Positions 8,904 through 18,325 of a DNA stretch of 64,000 nucleotides are shown here, one piece after another. A program made the translations under genes and the position numbers. The first letter of the stretch is position 1. Every line of letters begins with the position of its first letter. Origin of the DNA: an uncultured bacterium. GTDB lineage: Bacteria; Cyanobacteriota; Vampirovibrionia; Gastranaerophilales; Gastranaerophilaceae. The stretch is taken from assembly GCA_902777605.1 (NCBI GenBank), contig CACYUI010000001.1:186001-250000 (forward strand). The letters run 5' to 3'. The notes beneath the pieces are model-generated. The model had not been told where the DNA came from. It worked only from the letters and a program-made list of their open reading frames with translations, and did no database searches.

Positions 8904-10306
8904 TGGAAAATAAACAACTCCAATTTTTGGCAAAGGTTTCTGATATTCTGACTCATGATGTTAGTACGAAAGATTTAGCATCTGAGTTAAAAACTCTTTT
9001 AAATGAATATACACATATAAAAAATCTCAATGTTTATGTATATGATACTGTCACAAACACAATGCGCGATTGCGTAAATAACTGGAGTGTGATTGAAGAT
9101 TTTTCAGATTTATATACAGCATATGAAAGTATTAAAGAACACGATTTTGTTATAAATTCCAAGGCATACAAACTTCCGACTGTAATAAGTGATATTACTC
9201 TAAAAATTGAAGCACTGTATATGCCAATAGTTAAAGATGAAAAGGTTTTTGGCTTAATTGGTATTAATTTTGACGAAAATACATCCGTAAATATGGAATT
9301 TCTGTTTTTGATGAAAATTTTTGCTTCACAAGTTTCTTTAAAGCTACAAAATATTGTATTGAATGAGCAGTCAAAAATAAATGTAGAATTCCACGATTCT
9401 ATGAAAAATATCGCTAAAATCATTGAAACACAATATGAATTAAACTACATTGTTCCGATAATAGGAGAAATGTTGGATAGATTTATTACAGACCATTTGA
9501 TTTATGTATTTTTAAGAAAAGACAAAGAATACCAACTTGTTTGGCCAAAAGCCTGCAAAGATGAAAGGGTTTATGAGGCGCTTTCTGAACTTACTCCCGA
9601 AACTGAATACATTTTGACAAACGGTGATAAAATAGGAGTTTTTCCGCTTATATCGGAAGAAGGTGAAATATCGGGTTGTATTGTTGCTAGAAGCACATTA
9701 GATAAACTTTCAAAGCGTGATATAAGTTATTTGGAACAGCTTACAAGACAATCTGCTATTACTATTAACAGAGCAAATTCTTATTCAAAGATTTTGCAAT
9801 ACGCAACAATTGATGCTTTAACAAATCTGAATAATAGAAGGCAATTTGAGCTCCGCTTGGGACAAGAAATTGCAACAACCAAAAGACAAAAGAATCCGCT
9901 TTGTGCAATGATGATTGACATAGATTTCTTTAAAAAAGTCAACGATACATATGGACACGCCAGTGGCGATGCAGTACTTAGAGGTGTTGCAGGAATTATA
10001 AAATCGGCTCTTCGTGAATCTGATATTCCATCAAGATACGGTGGGGAAGAATTTGCAGTTCTTCTTCCATATACTCATATAGAAGAGGCTAAAATTGTAG
10101 GCGAACGCTTGAGAAAAGCCGTTGAATCTTCTCCAATACCTATAAATGTTGAAGATGTTGATGTCAAATCAATAAATGTCACAATCAGCATGGGGCTTGC
10201 AGAGTTCAATTCTGCAGAAACAGGAGAAGAACTCTTCGAAAGAGCAGACAAAGCTCTATATGATGCCAAAGAGGGCGGCAGAAACAGAGTCTGCATAAAT
10301 CAATAA
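8903..10306 (+). CDS. diguanylate cyclase with GAF-like sensor (GGDEF)
   Basis: 467 residues. The N-terminal 280 residues look like one or two GAF-type sensory domains. The C-terminal part is a GGDEF domain with DALTNLNNRRQFE, DIDFFKKVNDTYGHASGD and the active-site motif GGEEF near residue 380, so it should make cyclic-di-GMP. I see no obvious RxxD inhibitory site immediately upstream of GGEEF. It shares a TAATG stop-start overlap with the preceding TPR gene. Confidence 0.93.
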   Translation: MENKQLQFLAKVSDILTHDVSTKDLASELKTLLNEYTHIKNLNVYVYDTVTNTMRDCVNNWSVIEDFSDLYTAYESIKEHDFVINSKAYKLPTVISDITLKIEALYMPIVKDEKVFGLIGINFDENTSVNMEFLFLMKIFASQVSLKLQNIVLNEQSKINVEFHDSMKNIAKIIETQYELNYIVPIIGEMLDRFITDHLIYVFLRKDKEYQLVWPKACKDERVYEALSELTPETEYILTNGDKIGVFPLISEEGEISGCIVARSTLDKLSKRDISYLEQLTRQSAITINRANSYSKILQYATIDALTNLNNRRQFELRLGQEIATTKRQKNPLCAMMIDIDFFKKVNDTYGHASGDAVLRGVAGIIKSALRESDIPSRYGGEEFAVLLPYTHIEEAKIVGERLRKAVESSPIPINVEDVDVKSINVTISMGLAEFNSAETGEELFERADKALYDAKEGGRNRVCINQ

Positions 10307-10308
10307 AT

Positions 10309-10956
10309 TTAAGAAATGATTTTTACACCCGAACTTGTTCCGAGTCTTACTGCGCCTGCTTCAATCATTTTTTGCGCGGTTTCTTTATCTCTTATTCCGC
10401 CTGATGCCTTGACTTGAAGCCCTGCATCTTTTACCGTTTCGTACATAAGTTTTACATCCTCAACTTTTGCACCAACTCCGTTTTTAACAAAGCCCGTAGA
10501 AGTTTTTACAAAATCCGCACCACCTTTAATACAAAGCTCACATGCAGTTTTAATTTCTTCTTGAGTCAACAAATCTGTTTCTAAAATAACTTTTAAATTT
10601 TTGCCCTGACAAGCAAATTTAATTTTTGAAATCTCGTCAATGATATATTCATAATCTCCGTCTTTTAATTTACCGCCATTAATCACCATATCAATTTCAT
10701 CAGCCCCATTTTTCACTGCATCAATGGTTTCAAGAATTTTAATCTCTGTAGTAGATTGACCGAGAGGAAAACCTATAACAGTAACTATTTTTACATCAGT
10801 ATTTTTAAGATATTCTTTAGCAAAAGCTACATTACAAGGATTAACGCAAACACCTAAAAAGTTATAATCTCGGGCTTCATCCAAAAGTTTTTTAACTTCT
10901 TCTCTTGTCGCATCCTGTTTTAATAAAGTGTGTTCAATGTATTTGTTAAGTTCCAT
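10309..10956 (-). CDS. deoC: deoxyribose-phosphate aldolase
   Basis: 215 residues, full length. Cleaves 2-deoxyribose 5-phosphate to glyceraldehyde 3-phosphate and acetaldehyde in deoxynucleoside salvage. Schiff-base Lys151 lies in FVKTSTGF, Asp89 in EIDMVIN and Lys182 in VKASGGI. AAGGAT precedes the start. It stands alone, convergent with the cyclase gene only 2 nt away. Confidence 0.95.
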   Translation of the reverse strand: MELNKYIEHTLLKQDATREEVKKLLDEARDYNFLGVCVNPCNVAFAKEYLKNTDVKIVTVIGFPLGQSTTEIKILETIDAVKNGADEIDMVINGGKLKDGDYEYIIDEISKIKFACQGKNLKVILETDLLTQEEIKTACELCIKGGADFVKTSTGFVKNGVGAKVEDVKLMYETVKDAGLQVKASGGIRDKETAQKMIEAGAVRLGTSSGVKIIS

Positions 10957-11026
10957 AATATTATCCTTATACTAAACTCTTATTTATAAAAAAGCTTATC
11001 ATCTACTTTGAAATATGTCTAACTCT

Positions 11027-11356
11027 TTATATATCTTCAACTAAGCTCTTTGTAATTTTGTATATTTTTTCTAAGGTTTTGTTGTCATTTTTGACTAAAT
11101 CAATCAGTGAAGATATCTCGTTTATAAGGTCTTCATTTGTTTTTATGTGATTGTTGGTGAAAAGCTCTTGCGTAGTGCTATTTAGTGTGGTTAATATTTT
11201 TTCTAAGGTTTCAGGCTTAGGGAAACTTACTCCTAACTCTATGTTACTCAGATTTCTTGATGAAATATCAATCATTTCAGCAAGGCTTTCCTGCGTAATT
11301 CCGCGCCTTTTCCTGAGTCTTTTTATTTTTTCGCCTATTTCTTTTTTAATATTCAT
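11027..11356 (-). CDS. XRE-family helix-turn-helix regulator
   Basis: 109 residues. The N-terminal 65 residues are a Cro/CI-type HTH (IKRLRKRRGITQESLAEMI, then SRNLSNIELG). A short helical tail of about 40 residues follows and probably mediates dimerisation. It is monocistronic; target unknown, possibly the divergent 158-aa gene. Confidence 0.85.
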   Translation of the reverse strand: MNIKKEIGEKIKRLRKRRGITQESLAEMIDISSRNLSNIELGVSFPKPETLEKILTTLNSTTQELFTNNHIKTNEDLINEISSLIDLVKNDNKTLEKIYKITKSLVEDI

Positions 11357-11557
11357 ATTTTTTAGAAGTTTTACATCCTATTTTTATCTAAAGTCATCCT
11401 TATAAATCATGATATATTAAGATTTGTGAAGCTGAAATGTCGCACTGTTTCTATATTCTGACAGAATTCTATGTAGCACATTGAAAAGATAGGCAATTTT
11501 AAAGAACTAAAAAACTTTATATATACATAACACGAGAAATAAAAAAAGGAGAAAATT

Positions 11558-12034
11558 ATGACAACAGTGCAATCAATTCTGAATAGTATCATTAAAAAAG
11601 CAGATTCAAAAGAAAATGGCGGAAATGGTAACGGTAAAATCGATACTCATCAAGAGGTATCACTTTTTAATCAAGAGGTCGAAAACAGACTTTACCAATA
11701 TGATGCAACTATAAATGCAGAAAGGAATAATTCATTTAATAGAGTTCAAAAGGCTGCTTCAAAAGGAAGAAGCGTAGGCGGAGCAATTGGTGGCATCGGA
11801 ACTCCGGCCTTACTTGTATGTACAACCAGTTTAGCAAGTGCTGGCCCTGCAGGATGGGCAGTATTAGCTTTAGGCGCTTTTGCAGGGTGGGCTATCGGGA
11901 GTATTGTTGGCGGTGAAATCGGTAAAAATAATGCAGATGCTGACAGATATCAGTATATTGCAAATGAAAGATTTGAATTTAAAATTGCAGTTGAAAGGTA
12001 TAAAAGCGAACATAAATTAGATACTTTTAATTAA
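11558..12034 (+). CDS. glycine-rich membrane-hairpin protein with EF-hand-like N-terminus
   Basis: 158 residues. An N-terminal calcium-loop-like stretch NGNGKIDTHQE (about 23-33) is followed by a helix. A long Gly/Ala-rich hydrophobic region (about 74-132) with GxxxG spacing looks like a membrane hairpin or glycine zipper. AGGAGAAA gives a strong ribosome site. No signal peptide. Such glycine-zipper proteins can form membrane assemblies. Family not recognised. The EF-hand-like start recalls the transglycosylase near 5 kb. Confidence 0.65.
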   Translation: MTTVQSILNSIIKKADSKENGGNGNGKIDTHQEVSLFNQEVENRLYQYDATINAERNNSFNRVQKAASKGRSVGGAIGGIGTPALLVCTTSLASAGPAGWAVLALGAFAGWAIGSIVGGEIGKNNADADRYQYIANERFEFKIAVERYKSEHKLDTFN

Positions 12035-12044
12035 GCAGTAGTTA

Positions 12045-12078
12045 GGGTGCGTCGTTTTGACGCACCTTAAATTTTACC
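12045..12078 (+). terminator. terminator after the glycine-rich protein
   Basis: The stem GGTGCGTC / GACGCACC with a T-rich tail (TTAAATTTT) lies 11 nt after the stop. Confidence 0.75.
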
Positions 12079-12147
12079 GGTTCGGTTAAAACCAAACCCT
12101 ACTATTAATAAGCAGTAGCGTGGGTCTTGACCTACGAATATTGTAAA

Positions 12148-12987
12148 TTAATGCAAACTGAAAAATACTGCTGTTGTAATTCCCATAATCAAGCAGTAAT
12201 ATCCGAAGACTGCGAGTGAGAATTTGCCGACAAATTTTAGAAAATATTTTATACAAAGATATCCGACAATTGCAGAAACTATTGTACCGACAGTTATTGC
12301 AAGCCAATTGTAGGTTACGACTTCTGCAAGATCAAGTTTTATGAGCGGATAAACCATTGATGCGCCTAAAATAATCGGAATGCTGAGTAAAAATGAATAT
12401 CTTGCAGCGACACTTCTGTCATGACCGCTCAAAAGTCCTGTTGCAATAGTGAGTCCCGAACGAGAGAACCCAGGAAGTGCCGCTAAGCCTTGCGCGATAG
12501 CAATAAAGATTGAACTTTTTAAGCTGATTTCCTTCTTGTCATTTATCCTTTTGCCCCACCATTCGGAAAACAAAAGCAGACAGCCAGTAAAGATAAGCAA
12601 ACCGCCTACTATTGCAGGCTCGAATACCAAAAATTCAGCGACTTCATTCAGCGGAAACGCTATCAAAACGGTAACAAAAGTACCTAAAATTATATATATT
12701 CCGTATTTGAAATCCAAAGAAGAATAATCTTTATTTTTGAACCCGAAATATAGTGCTTTAATAATTTCCCAAATTTCTTTTCTGAAGAAAATCAAAACCG
12801 CAATCAAAGTTCCCAAATGAAGCATAATATCCAAAAACACTTCCTGATTGCTTTCCTGAACTATTTCAATTCCTTTAAAAACCTTATAAAAATTTGAAGT
12901 AAAAACAAGGTGTGCCGAACTTGATATCGGTAAAAATTCGCTCAAACCTTGTACTATTCCCATTAAAATTGTTTGTATTAAATCCAT
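12148..12987 (-). CDS. uppP: undecaprenyl-diphosphatase
   Basis: 279 residues, multi-pass membrane protein. It recycles undecaprenyl pyrophosphate, the lipid carrier for peptidoglycan and other cell-surface polymers. The BacA/UppP signatures are EFLPISSSAHL near residue 17 and PGFSRSGLTIATGL near residue 170. Length is normal. A GGTT...AACC imperfect palindrome at about 12076-12095 lies downstream and may help termination. Confidence 0.95.
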   Translation of the reverse strand: MDLIQTILMGIVQGLSEFLPISSSAHLVFTSNFYKVFKGIEIVQESNQEVFLDIMLHLGTLIAVLIFFRKEIWEIIKALYFGFKNKDYSSLDFKYGIYIILGTFVTVLIAFPLNEVAEFLVFEPAIVGGLLIFTGCLLLFSEWWGKRINDKKEISLKSSIFIAIAQGLAALPGFSRSGLTIATGLLSGHDRSVAARYSFLLSIPIILGASMVYPLIKLDLAEVVTYNWLAITVGTIVSAIVGYLCIKYFLKFVGKFSLAVFGYYCLIMGITTAVFFSLH

Positions 12988-13067
12988 TTTATCTAACTCC
13001 CTCCCGCATCTGTACTTCGCTATTGCTCATACAACTGCTCCCTCCCCCTCGGAGAGGAATTTCAATT

Positions 13068-13424
13068 TTATTCCCAATAAGACGCGCAGCTTGTTGATGT
13101 TTCCCAAACAGAAATCTTGCTTGTCAGAGGAATACGCTTTTTCATCTCAGCATAAATAAACTTTGCTAAGATTTCACTGCTTGGGCTTATTCCTTTGAAT
13201 TCAGCAATCTCATTAATATCTTTGTGATCAAGATAATCAAGAACTTCTTTCAGGTTGCTTTTTATAACCTTATAGTCAACCAAAATATTGCTTTTATCAA
13301 GCTCTGTACCGCTAACATAAGCCTCTACTAACCAATTATGACCATGCATGTTTTCACATTTGCCGTTGTAATTCAACAAATGATGAGCCGCAGAAAAATA
13401 CATTTGCGCTTTTAGTTCAAACAT
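13068..13424 (-). CDS. queD: 6-carboxytetrahydropterin synthase (QueD family)
   Basis: 118 residues, started at the ATG at 13424 because GGAGG lies 6 nt upstream; a longer frame to 13451 lacks this. It belongs to queuosine/preQ0 biosynthesis. Zinc ligands are His in SAAHH (13-15 region) and His27/His29 of NMHGHN. Cys23 in GKCENMHGH is the catalytic Cys. The C-terminal WETSTSCASY is also family-like. No other queuosine gene is in the window. Confidence 0.9.
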   Translation of the reverse strand: MFELKAQMYFSAAHHLLNYNGKCENMHGHNWLVEAYVSGTELDKSNILVDYKVIKSNLKEVLDYLDHKDINEIAEFKGISPSSEILAKFIYAEMKKRIPLTSKISVWETSTSCASYWE

Positions 13425-13469
13425 TTTTGCCTCCAAAACTAATTCTAGCACAAAAAAGCGGATAAATTT

Positions 13470-14327
13470 CTAGCAGCAAACTTCGCTAAGACGAGCCATA
13501 ATTTTATCAGTAATAACTTTAATGTACTCTTTATCAACCATACCGTTTATAATGCAATCTGCAATACCGTAATTCGGTCTTATATATTTTTGCGCAGTAG
13601 CATTAACATCCTTAAATTGTAAATCCGCAGCCTCTCCGATTTTACCTCTTGATACGGCACGCTTGTACCAGCGTTCCTTTATCACATCAATTGGAGTAAA
13701 TACATATACCTTCACATCCATAATATCTCTGACTTCTTCGTTCAGAACATACAAACCTTCTGTTAAAATAACCTTTGCCGGTTTTTTAATATCACCATCA
13801 GGGTGAGATTCGCATGTTACAAAATCATATTTTGGAGATTGAACTGTTTCCCCGTTTTTTAACCCTAAAAGATGTTTACGCATAAGGTTCAAATCAATAA
13901 CTTTTGGGGTATCAAAACTAAAACCGGTTTTAAATAGGGCATCATAGCTTCCTGCTTCTTTTAGTTCCCGAGAAGTATCCTTATAATAATCATCTTGCCT
14001 AATAACCGTATAAATTCCTTCTTTTTTATCACGAACAACTGCTTCTATAGTATTATCCACAAAAACGGTTTTACCCGAAGCGCTTTCCCCGGTAATACCA
14101 ATTAAGAATGTTTTTTTCTTTTCTTGTACCACTTTACGCGCAATGTTAAGAATAAAGTCGTCTTTTACACGCAAAAATAAAGGCTGTTCTTCTTTTTTAT
14201 CTTCTTCAAGTATTTCTTTTAGAGTGTCAACAATGTTGGATATAAGCTCCATATCCAATCGGCTTGAATAAAAATTGTAATTTGCAAATTCTAAATCCAT
14301 TGTCGCTTCCATAAAATGCCACTCCAT
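13470..14327 (-). CDS. udk: uridine kinase/phosphoribulokinase-family P-loop kinase
   Basis: 285 residues. The P-loop GITGESASGKT is at about 76-86. RQDDYYKD and TPKVIDL fit the nucleoside-binding parts of uridine kinases. The N-terminal 70-residue helical extension is not found in the short Udk. Role probably pyrimidine-nucleoside salvage; the true substrate is uncertain. Three in-frame ATGs lie close together (14327, 14312, 14300); GGAG or GGAAG could serve the second or third. Confidence 0.8.
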   Translation of the reverse strand: MEWHFMEATMDLEFANYNFYSSRLDMELISNIVDTLKEILEEDKKEEQPLFLRVKDDFILNIARKVVQEKKKTFLIGITGESASGKTVFVDNTIEAVVRDKKEGIYTVIRQDDYYKDTSRELKEAGSYDALFKTGFSFDTPKVIDLNLMRKHLLGLKNGETVQSPKYDFVTCESHPDGDIKKPAKVILTEGLYVLNEEVRDIMDVKVYVFTPIDVIKERWYKRAVSRGKIGEAADLQFKDVNATAQKYIRPNYGIADCIINGMVDKEYIKVITDKIMARLSEVCC

Positions 14328-14406
14328 GGAATATTGTAACCCGAAACAAAAACCTTGTGTAGTGTATGTTACAAAATGTTTACTTAAATTTTATTGCAAT
14401 AACTTA

Positions 14407-14435
14407 TTACATTATTTTCATGTTTAACATATAAT
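14407..14435 (+). promoter_or_regulatory. pgk promoter
   Basis: TTACAT (14407-14412), a 17-nt spacer and TATAAT (14430-14435). About 50 nt of leader precede the start codon, with AAGGAAA as the ribosome site. Confidence 0.65.
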
Positions 14436-14485
14436 TAAAACAAAATTAGAGAGCATTTTTTGTTTATAAAGAAAGGAAATTTACC

Positions 14486-15682
14486 ATGAAAAAATCAATC
14501 AAAGATTTAGGTGACATCAAAGGTAAAAGAGCTCTTGTAAGGGTTGATATTAATGTACCTTTGGATGAAAACAAAAACGTAACAGACGATACTCGTATTC
14601 AAGCTATCGTTCCAACAGTAAACTACTTGAAAGAAAGAGGAGCTAAGATTATTCTTATGGCTCACTTAGGCAGACCAAAAGGTGAAAAGAATCCTGAATT
14701 CACTTTAGAACCTGTTGCAAAATATATGGCTAAAGTTTTTGGCGAAGAAATCGTATTTATTCCATCAGTAGAAGAAGCTGCTCCTTATGTAGAAAAGCTA
14801 GCTGACGGCCAAATCGCTTTATTGGAAAACATTCGTTATTACAAAGCTGAAGAAGCTAAAGATGATGATATGACTTTTGCAGAACAACTTGCAAAATTAG
14901 GTGATTTTTATGTAAACGATGCATTCGGTGCAGCACACAGAAATCACACTTCAACTGCAAAATTGGCTAAAATTCTTAAGCCTGCAGTTTCAGGACTATT
15001 GATGGAAAAAGAAATCAGATGCTTATCTCAAGCTCTTGATAACCCAACTCGTCCGTTTACTGCTATCGTTGGCGGTGCTAAAGTTTCTTCTAAAATCGGT
15101 GTTTTAGAAAACTTATTAGACAAAGTCGACAATATGATTATTGGCGGCGGTATGGCTTATACATTTGTAAAAGCAAATGGCGGTAAAATTGGTAACTCAA
15201 TTTGTGAAGACGATCAAATAGAAACAGCTAAAGCTATTGAAGCAAAAGCTGCAGCAAAAGGTGTTAAGTTAGTTATGGCTACAGATGTTTTAGTAGCTGA
15301 CGATTTCTCAGGAAACGGAACAAACAAATTTGTTAAAATCAACGAAATTCCTGACGGATTCGAAGGAGTTGATGCAGGTGAAGACTCAAGAAAAGCTTTT
15401 GCAGAAGTTATCAAATCATCAAAGACTATCTTGATGAACGGTCCTGTCGGCGCATTTGAAAATCCTAAGTTTGCAGAAGGCACAAAGGCTGTTCTTGCTG
15501 CTGTAGTTGAAGCAACTAAGAATGGCGCAACTTCAGTTATCGGCGGCGGAGATTCAGTTTCTGCAGCTAAGAAATTCTTCAAAGCTGAAGATTTCACTCA
15601 TGTTTCAACAGGCGGCGGAGCTTCTTTAGAATTTATTGAAGGTAAAGTTCTTCCAGGTGTTGCTGCATTAGACGATAAATAA
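14486..15682 (+). CDS. pgk: phosphoglycerate kinase
   Basis: 398 residues, full length. Catalyses ATP formation from 1,3-bisphosphoglycerate in glycolysis. The N-terminal substrate motif RVDINVPLD, the basic-patch segment MAHLGRPKGE and the C-terminal nucleotide motifs GGGDSVSAA and STGGGASLEF are all present. It is a single-gene unit with its own promoter and terminator, and GC is slightly higher than the surroundings, as expected for a highly expressed gene. Confidence 0.98.
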   Translation: MKKSIKDLGDIKGKRALVRVDINVPLDENKNVTDDTRIQAIVPTVNYLKERGAKIILMAHLGRPKGEKNPEFTLEPVAKYMAKVFGEEIVFIPSVEEAAPYVEKLADGQIALLENIRYYKAEEAKDDDMTFAEQLAKLGDFYVNDAFGAAHRNHTSTAKLAKILKPAVSGLLMEKEIRCLSQALDNPTRPFTAIVGGAKVSSKIGVLENLLDKVDNMIIGGGMAYTFVKANGGKIGNSICEDDQIETAKAIEAKAAAKGVKLVMATDVLVADDFSGNGTNKFVKINEIPDGFEGVDAGEDSRKAFAEVIKSSKTILMNGPVGAFENPKFAEGTKAVLAAVVEATKNGATSVIGGGDSVSAAKKFFKAEDFTHVSTGGGASLEFIEGKVLPGVAALDDK

Positions 15683-15704
15683 GAACTTAAATTTATTGAA
15701 ATAA

Positions 15705-15735
15705 AACAGACTGAGTAATTACTCAGTCTGTTTTT
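15705..15735 (+). terminator. pgk terminator
   Basis: The 12-bp perfect stem AACAGACTGAGT / ACTCAGTCTGTT with an AATT loop is followed by a T-run. Confidence 0.9.
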
Positions 15736-15757
15736 TGTTTTTATTTAAAAATTAATA

Positions 15758-17605
15758 TTAGTATCTTCCTACTTGGTTTCTGCCATGTTCTTTTGCATAA
15801 TATAGTCCTTTATCCGCCCATTCAATCAAATCCTGAGGAGTTTGAGCATTATCAGGAAAAGTTGAAACACCTACACTTATTGTAACAGGAGCAGAATCTA
15901 CAGGTGTTAAGCGGAATGGTTTTTCCGCTACTGCATTACATACCCTGTTTGCAAGCATTAAAGCTTCTTCTGCGCTGGTATTTGGAAGAATTATACTCAT
16001 TTCCTCGCCACCATATCTACAAACAAAATCCGTTGTTCTTGAATTTTTCTTCAATGTTTGAGCAACTTGTCTTAAAACCGCATCACCAGCTTGGTGACCA
16101 TATGTGTCATTAAATTTTTTGAAGAAATCTATGTCACAAATTATCAATGAAACAGATTGATTGTATCTTCTTGCAATATCCATCTGTTGCTTTAATGTAT
16201 CCTGAAAATATCTGTGATTATATAATTCCGTTAACCCATCAATTGTCGCAAGTTTATATTGATATTCAAAATCCTTTGATTTCATAAGATATTTTGCCAA
16301 AATTGATAGTGTAAACGCTGCTATTATAGCCAGCATAGGAAGTACAACAGGTATCCATAGATTAAATAGTTCCATAATGTAATATGAAATAAACAAGTAT
16401 GCTATTGTAAAAAGAGCTGTTGATAAGAATGCAAATACAGTTGAAGAAGATAACATAACAATGCCGCCAACAAGAGCAATAACACTAACAAGTATTAAAA
16501 CATTTATTTTTAAATTAGTTTTATTAATAAAATTATTATCCAACATGTTATTTAATAGTGTCGCATGTACTTCAACTCCAGGGTAAACACCTTCTTGAAT
16601 AGGAACACTCTTTGTATCATGCAAACTCATAGCAGTAGTTCCAACAAACACAAATTTGTCCTTAAAATCAAAAGAACTTGTTTCTTTAACACCTGATTTC
16701 ATTTTTTCCATATCATTTATTAGTTTGTACATAGGTATATTAGTATGAGTTTCATGAGGACCATACCAGTTCAAAATTATATCACCGTTTTTTGTTAGCG
16801 GAACTTTAGTATTTGCAATTTGTATTGTTCTATCTTTATTAATCACAAAGTTATTGTCTTTAGATTTTCTTAAAATATCCGCACCTGCTTTAAATGTCAA
16901 ATATGGATATAAATCGTTTTTATACATCATAAAAGATGGGACTTGTCTTATTATCCCATCATTATTTCTGAGGATATTAATAATTCCCACATTTACTTTT
17001 CCGTCTAACAATTCCTGGAGAATTGCCCTGCAATTGGTAAAACCATACCGCATATTAAAATTAATGTTTGATTTATTATCAACATTCATTTTTAATCTGC
17101 TTGGCAAATCTATAGGTTTTCTCACATCAAATGGCTGATTATCAAAATTCATTGATGTATATACATTTTCATACTTATTCATCGATTCAATAAGTGATTT
17201 ATCTGACTCTGTATTGTTTTTCATTGATTTTATAAACATTAAATCAAAAATAATTGCTTGTGGTTTATCAGCTTCTATAAATTCAATCAAATCAGCATAT
17301 ACACTTCTCGGGAGAGGCCACTCACCATACTTATCCCATAAAGACTCCAAGCTTGCATCATCTATTGCCAATATAACAATATTTTCATTTGGGACAGGAC
17401 GCTTATGTATTGTTTTTATAGACTGTCTATAATCAAAAGTCCTATTTTCCGCAACTTCAAAAAATGAAACAAAAACATTTTTTAAGGTGGTATTACTTTT
17501 TAAAAATACAAAGCCTATCAATAATGTTGCTAGAACCAATAACAAGTATGTTCCAAAAGTAAACCATTTAGTCTTAGCCAAATTTTTCACAATAAACCTC
17601 TCCAT
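15758..17605 (-). CDS. CHASE2-GGDEF membrane diguanylate cyclase
   Basis: 615 residues. An N-terminal membrane helix (about 17-32) is followed by an extracytoplasmic CHASE2 domain (about 65-350; signatures ILAIDDASLESL and FVGTTAMSLHD). Three more membrane helices follow, then a GGDEF domain (about 445-615) with DGLTELYNHRYF and GGEEM, so the fifth motif residue is Met rather than Phe. GGDEF variants ending in other residues can still be active. An alternative start is the GTG at 17590, with GGAGAGG 6 nt upstream. Confidence 0.92.
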   Translation of the reverse strand: MERFIVKNLAKTKWFTFGTYLLLVLATLLIGFVFLKSNTTLKNVFVSFFEVAENRTFDYRQSIKTIHKRPVPNENIVILAIDDASLESLWDKYGEWPLPRSVYADLIEFIEADKPQAIIFDLMFIKSMKNNTESDKSLIESMNKYENVYTSMNFDNQPFDVRKPIDLPSRLKMNVDNKSNINFNMRYGFTNCRAILQELLDGKVNVGIINILRNNDGIIRQVPSFMMYKNDLYPYLTFKAGADILRKSKDNNFVINKDRTIQIANTKVPLTKNGDIILNWYGPHETHTNIPMYKLINDMEKMKSGVKETSSFDFKDKFVFVGTTAMSLHDTKSVPIQEGVYPGVEVHATLLNNMLDNNFINKTNLKINVLILVSVIALVGGIVMLSSSTVFAFLSTALFTIAYLFISYYIMELFNLWIPVVLPMLAIIAAFTLSILAKYLMKSKDFEYQYKLATIDGLTELYNHRYFQDTLKQQMDIARRYNQSVSLIICDIDFFKKFNDTYGHQAGDAVLRQVAQTLKKNSRTTDFVCRYGGEEMSIILPNTSAEEALMLANRVCNAVAEKPFRLTPVDSAPVTISVGVSTFPDNAQTPQDLIEWADKGLYYAKEHGRNQVGRY

Positions 17606-17647
17606 ACAATTTATTGCAGAATAACATAATATTTTATCTGCTTATAA

Positions 17648-17836
17648 TTAAACTCTATTATAGTTAAGTTCGGTATGTTTTGCAATTTCATCCAACATAA
17701 CCGCATCTTTACCCAACAAATCGTTATTTAACTTTAACAGCTCTGTTGTGTAAAAAAGTTCCATCGGATTAATTAAATACTTTAAAAGACATTCTTCATG
17801 TAAATTCATACTTAGTTTCTCGGAAAATTTTGACAT
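17648..17836 (-). CDS. small helical protein (62 aa), unknown
   Basis: Begins at the ATG at 17836 (MSKFSEKLSMNLHEECLLKY). The frame extends to a TTG at 17908, but that start has no ribosome site. The protein is soluble and helical. It is divergent from the fliE operon and may share its control region. Moderate doubt that it is expressed. Confidence 0.45.
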   Translation of the reverse strand: MSKFSEKLSMNLHEECLLKYLINPMELFYTTELLKLNNDLLGKDAVMLDEIAKHTELNYNRV

Positions 17837-17939
17837 TTCTTTAATGATTATTAAAAAACTAGTACAAAAAGATGATTTTTGGAGCAAATTATAAAGAAAG
17901 TTCTCCAAAAACCGATAATCATAATAAAAGAGGTGAAAT

Positions 17940-18278
17940 ATGTTTAATGGTTTTTATCCGCATTATGACTTGGAAGCAAGAATACAACACACAAAATTAG
18001 ATAGCTGGGGTGATATTCCTTCTGCAAGAATGAACAGAGTTGAAGAACCATCCACGGGAAATTTTCAGAGTGTGATGTCAGGACTAGTTGAAAATATGAA
18101 CACTCAAATGAATGCTCCTGATAACTTAATGAAAGATGTTATGATGGGCTCTGAAAATGTTGATATTCACGATGTTATGACTGCAATGGCAAAAGCAGAA
18201 CTTGCTGTAAACATAGCAACTACTGCAACCGGAAAAGTCATCCAAGCGTATGATAAAATTATGCAAATTCAGATTTAG
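17940..18278 (+). CDS. fliE: FliE, flagellar/type III basal-body rod adaptor
   Basis: 112 residues. The C-terminal half matches FliE: VDIHDVMTAMAKAELAVN and ending AYDKIMQIQI, equivalent to the family's AYQEIMRMQI. FliE links the MS ring (FliF) to the rod and is one of the first exported proteins. The N-terminal half is poorly conserved, as usual. GAGGTG lies before the start. First gene of a five-gene operon. Confidence 0.88.
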   Translation: MFNGFYPHYDLEARIQHTKLDSWGDIPSARMNRVEEPSTGNFQSVMSGLVENMNTQMNAPDNLMKDVMMGSENVDIHDVMTAMAKAELAVNIATTATGKVIQAYDKIMQIQI

Positions 18279-18325
18279 ACTTCTCATAACAGAGATATAA
18301 GTGTATAATAATATAGGGTAGGATT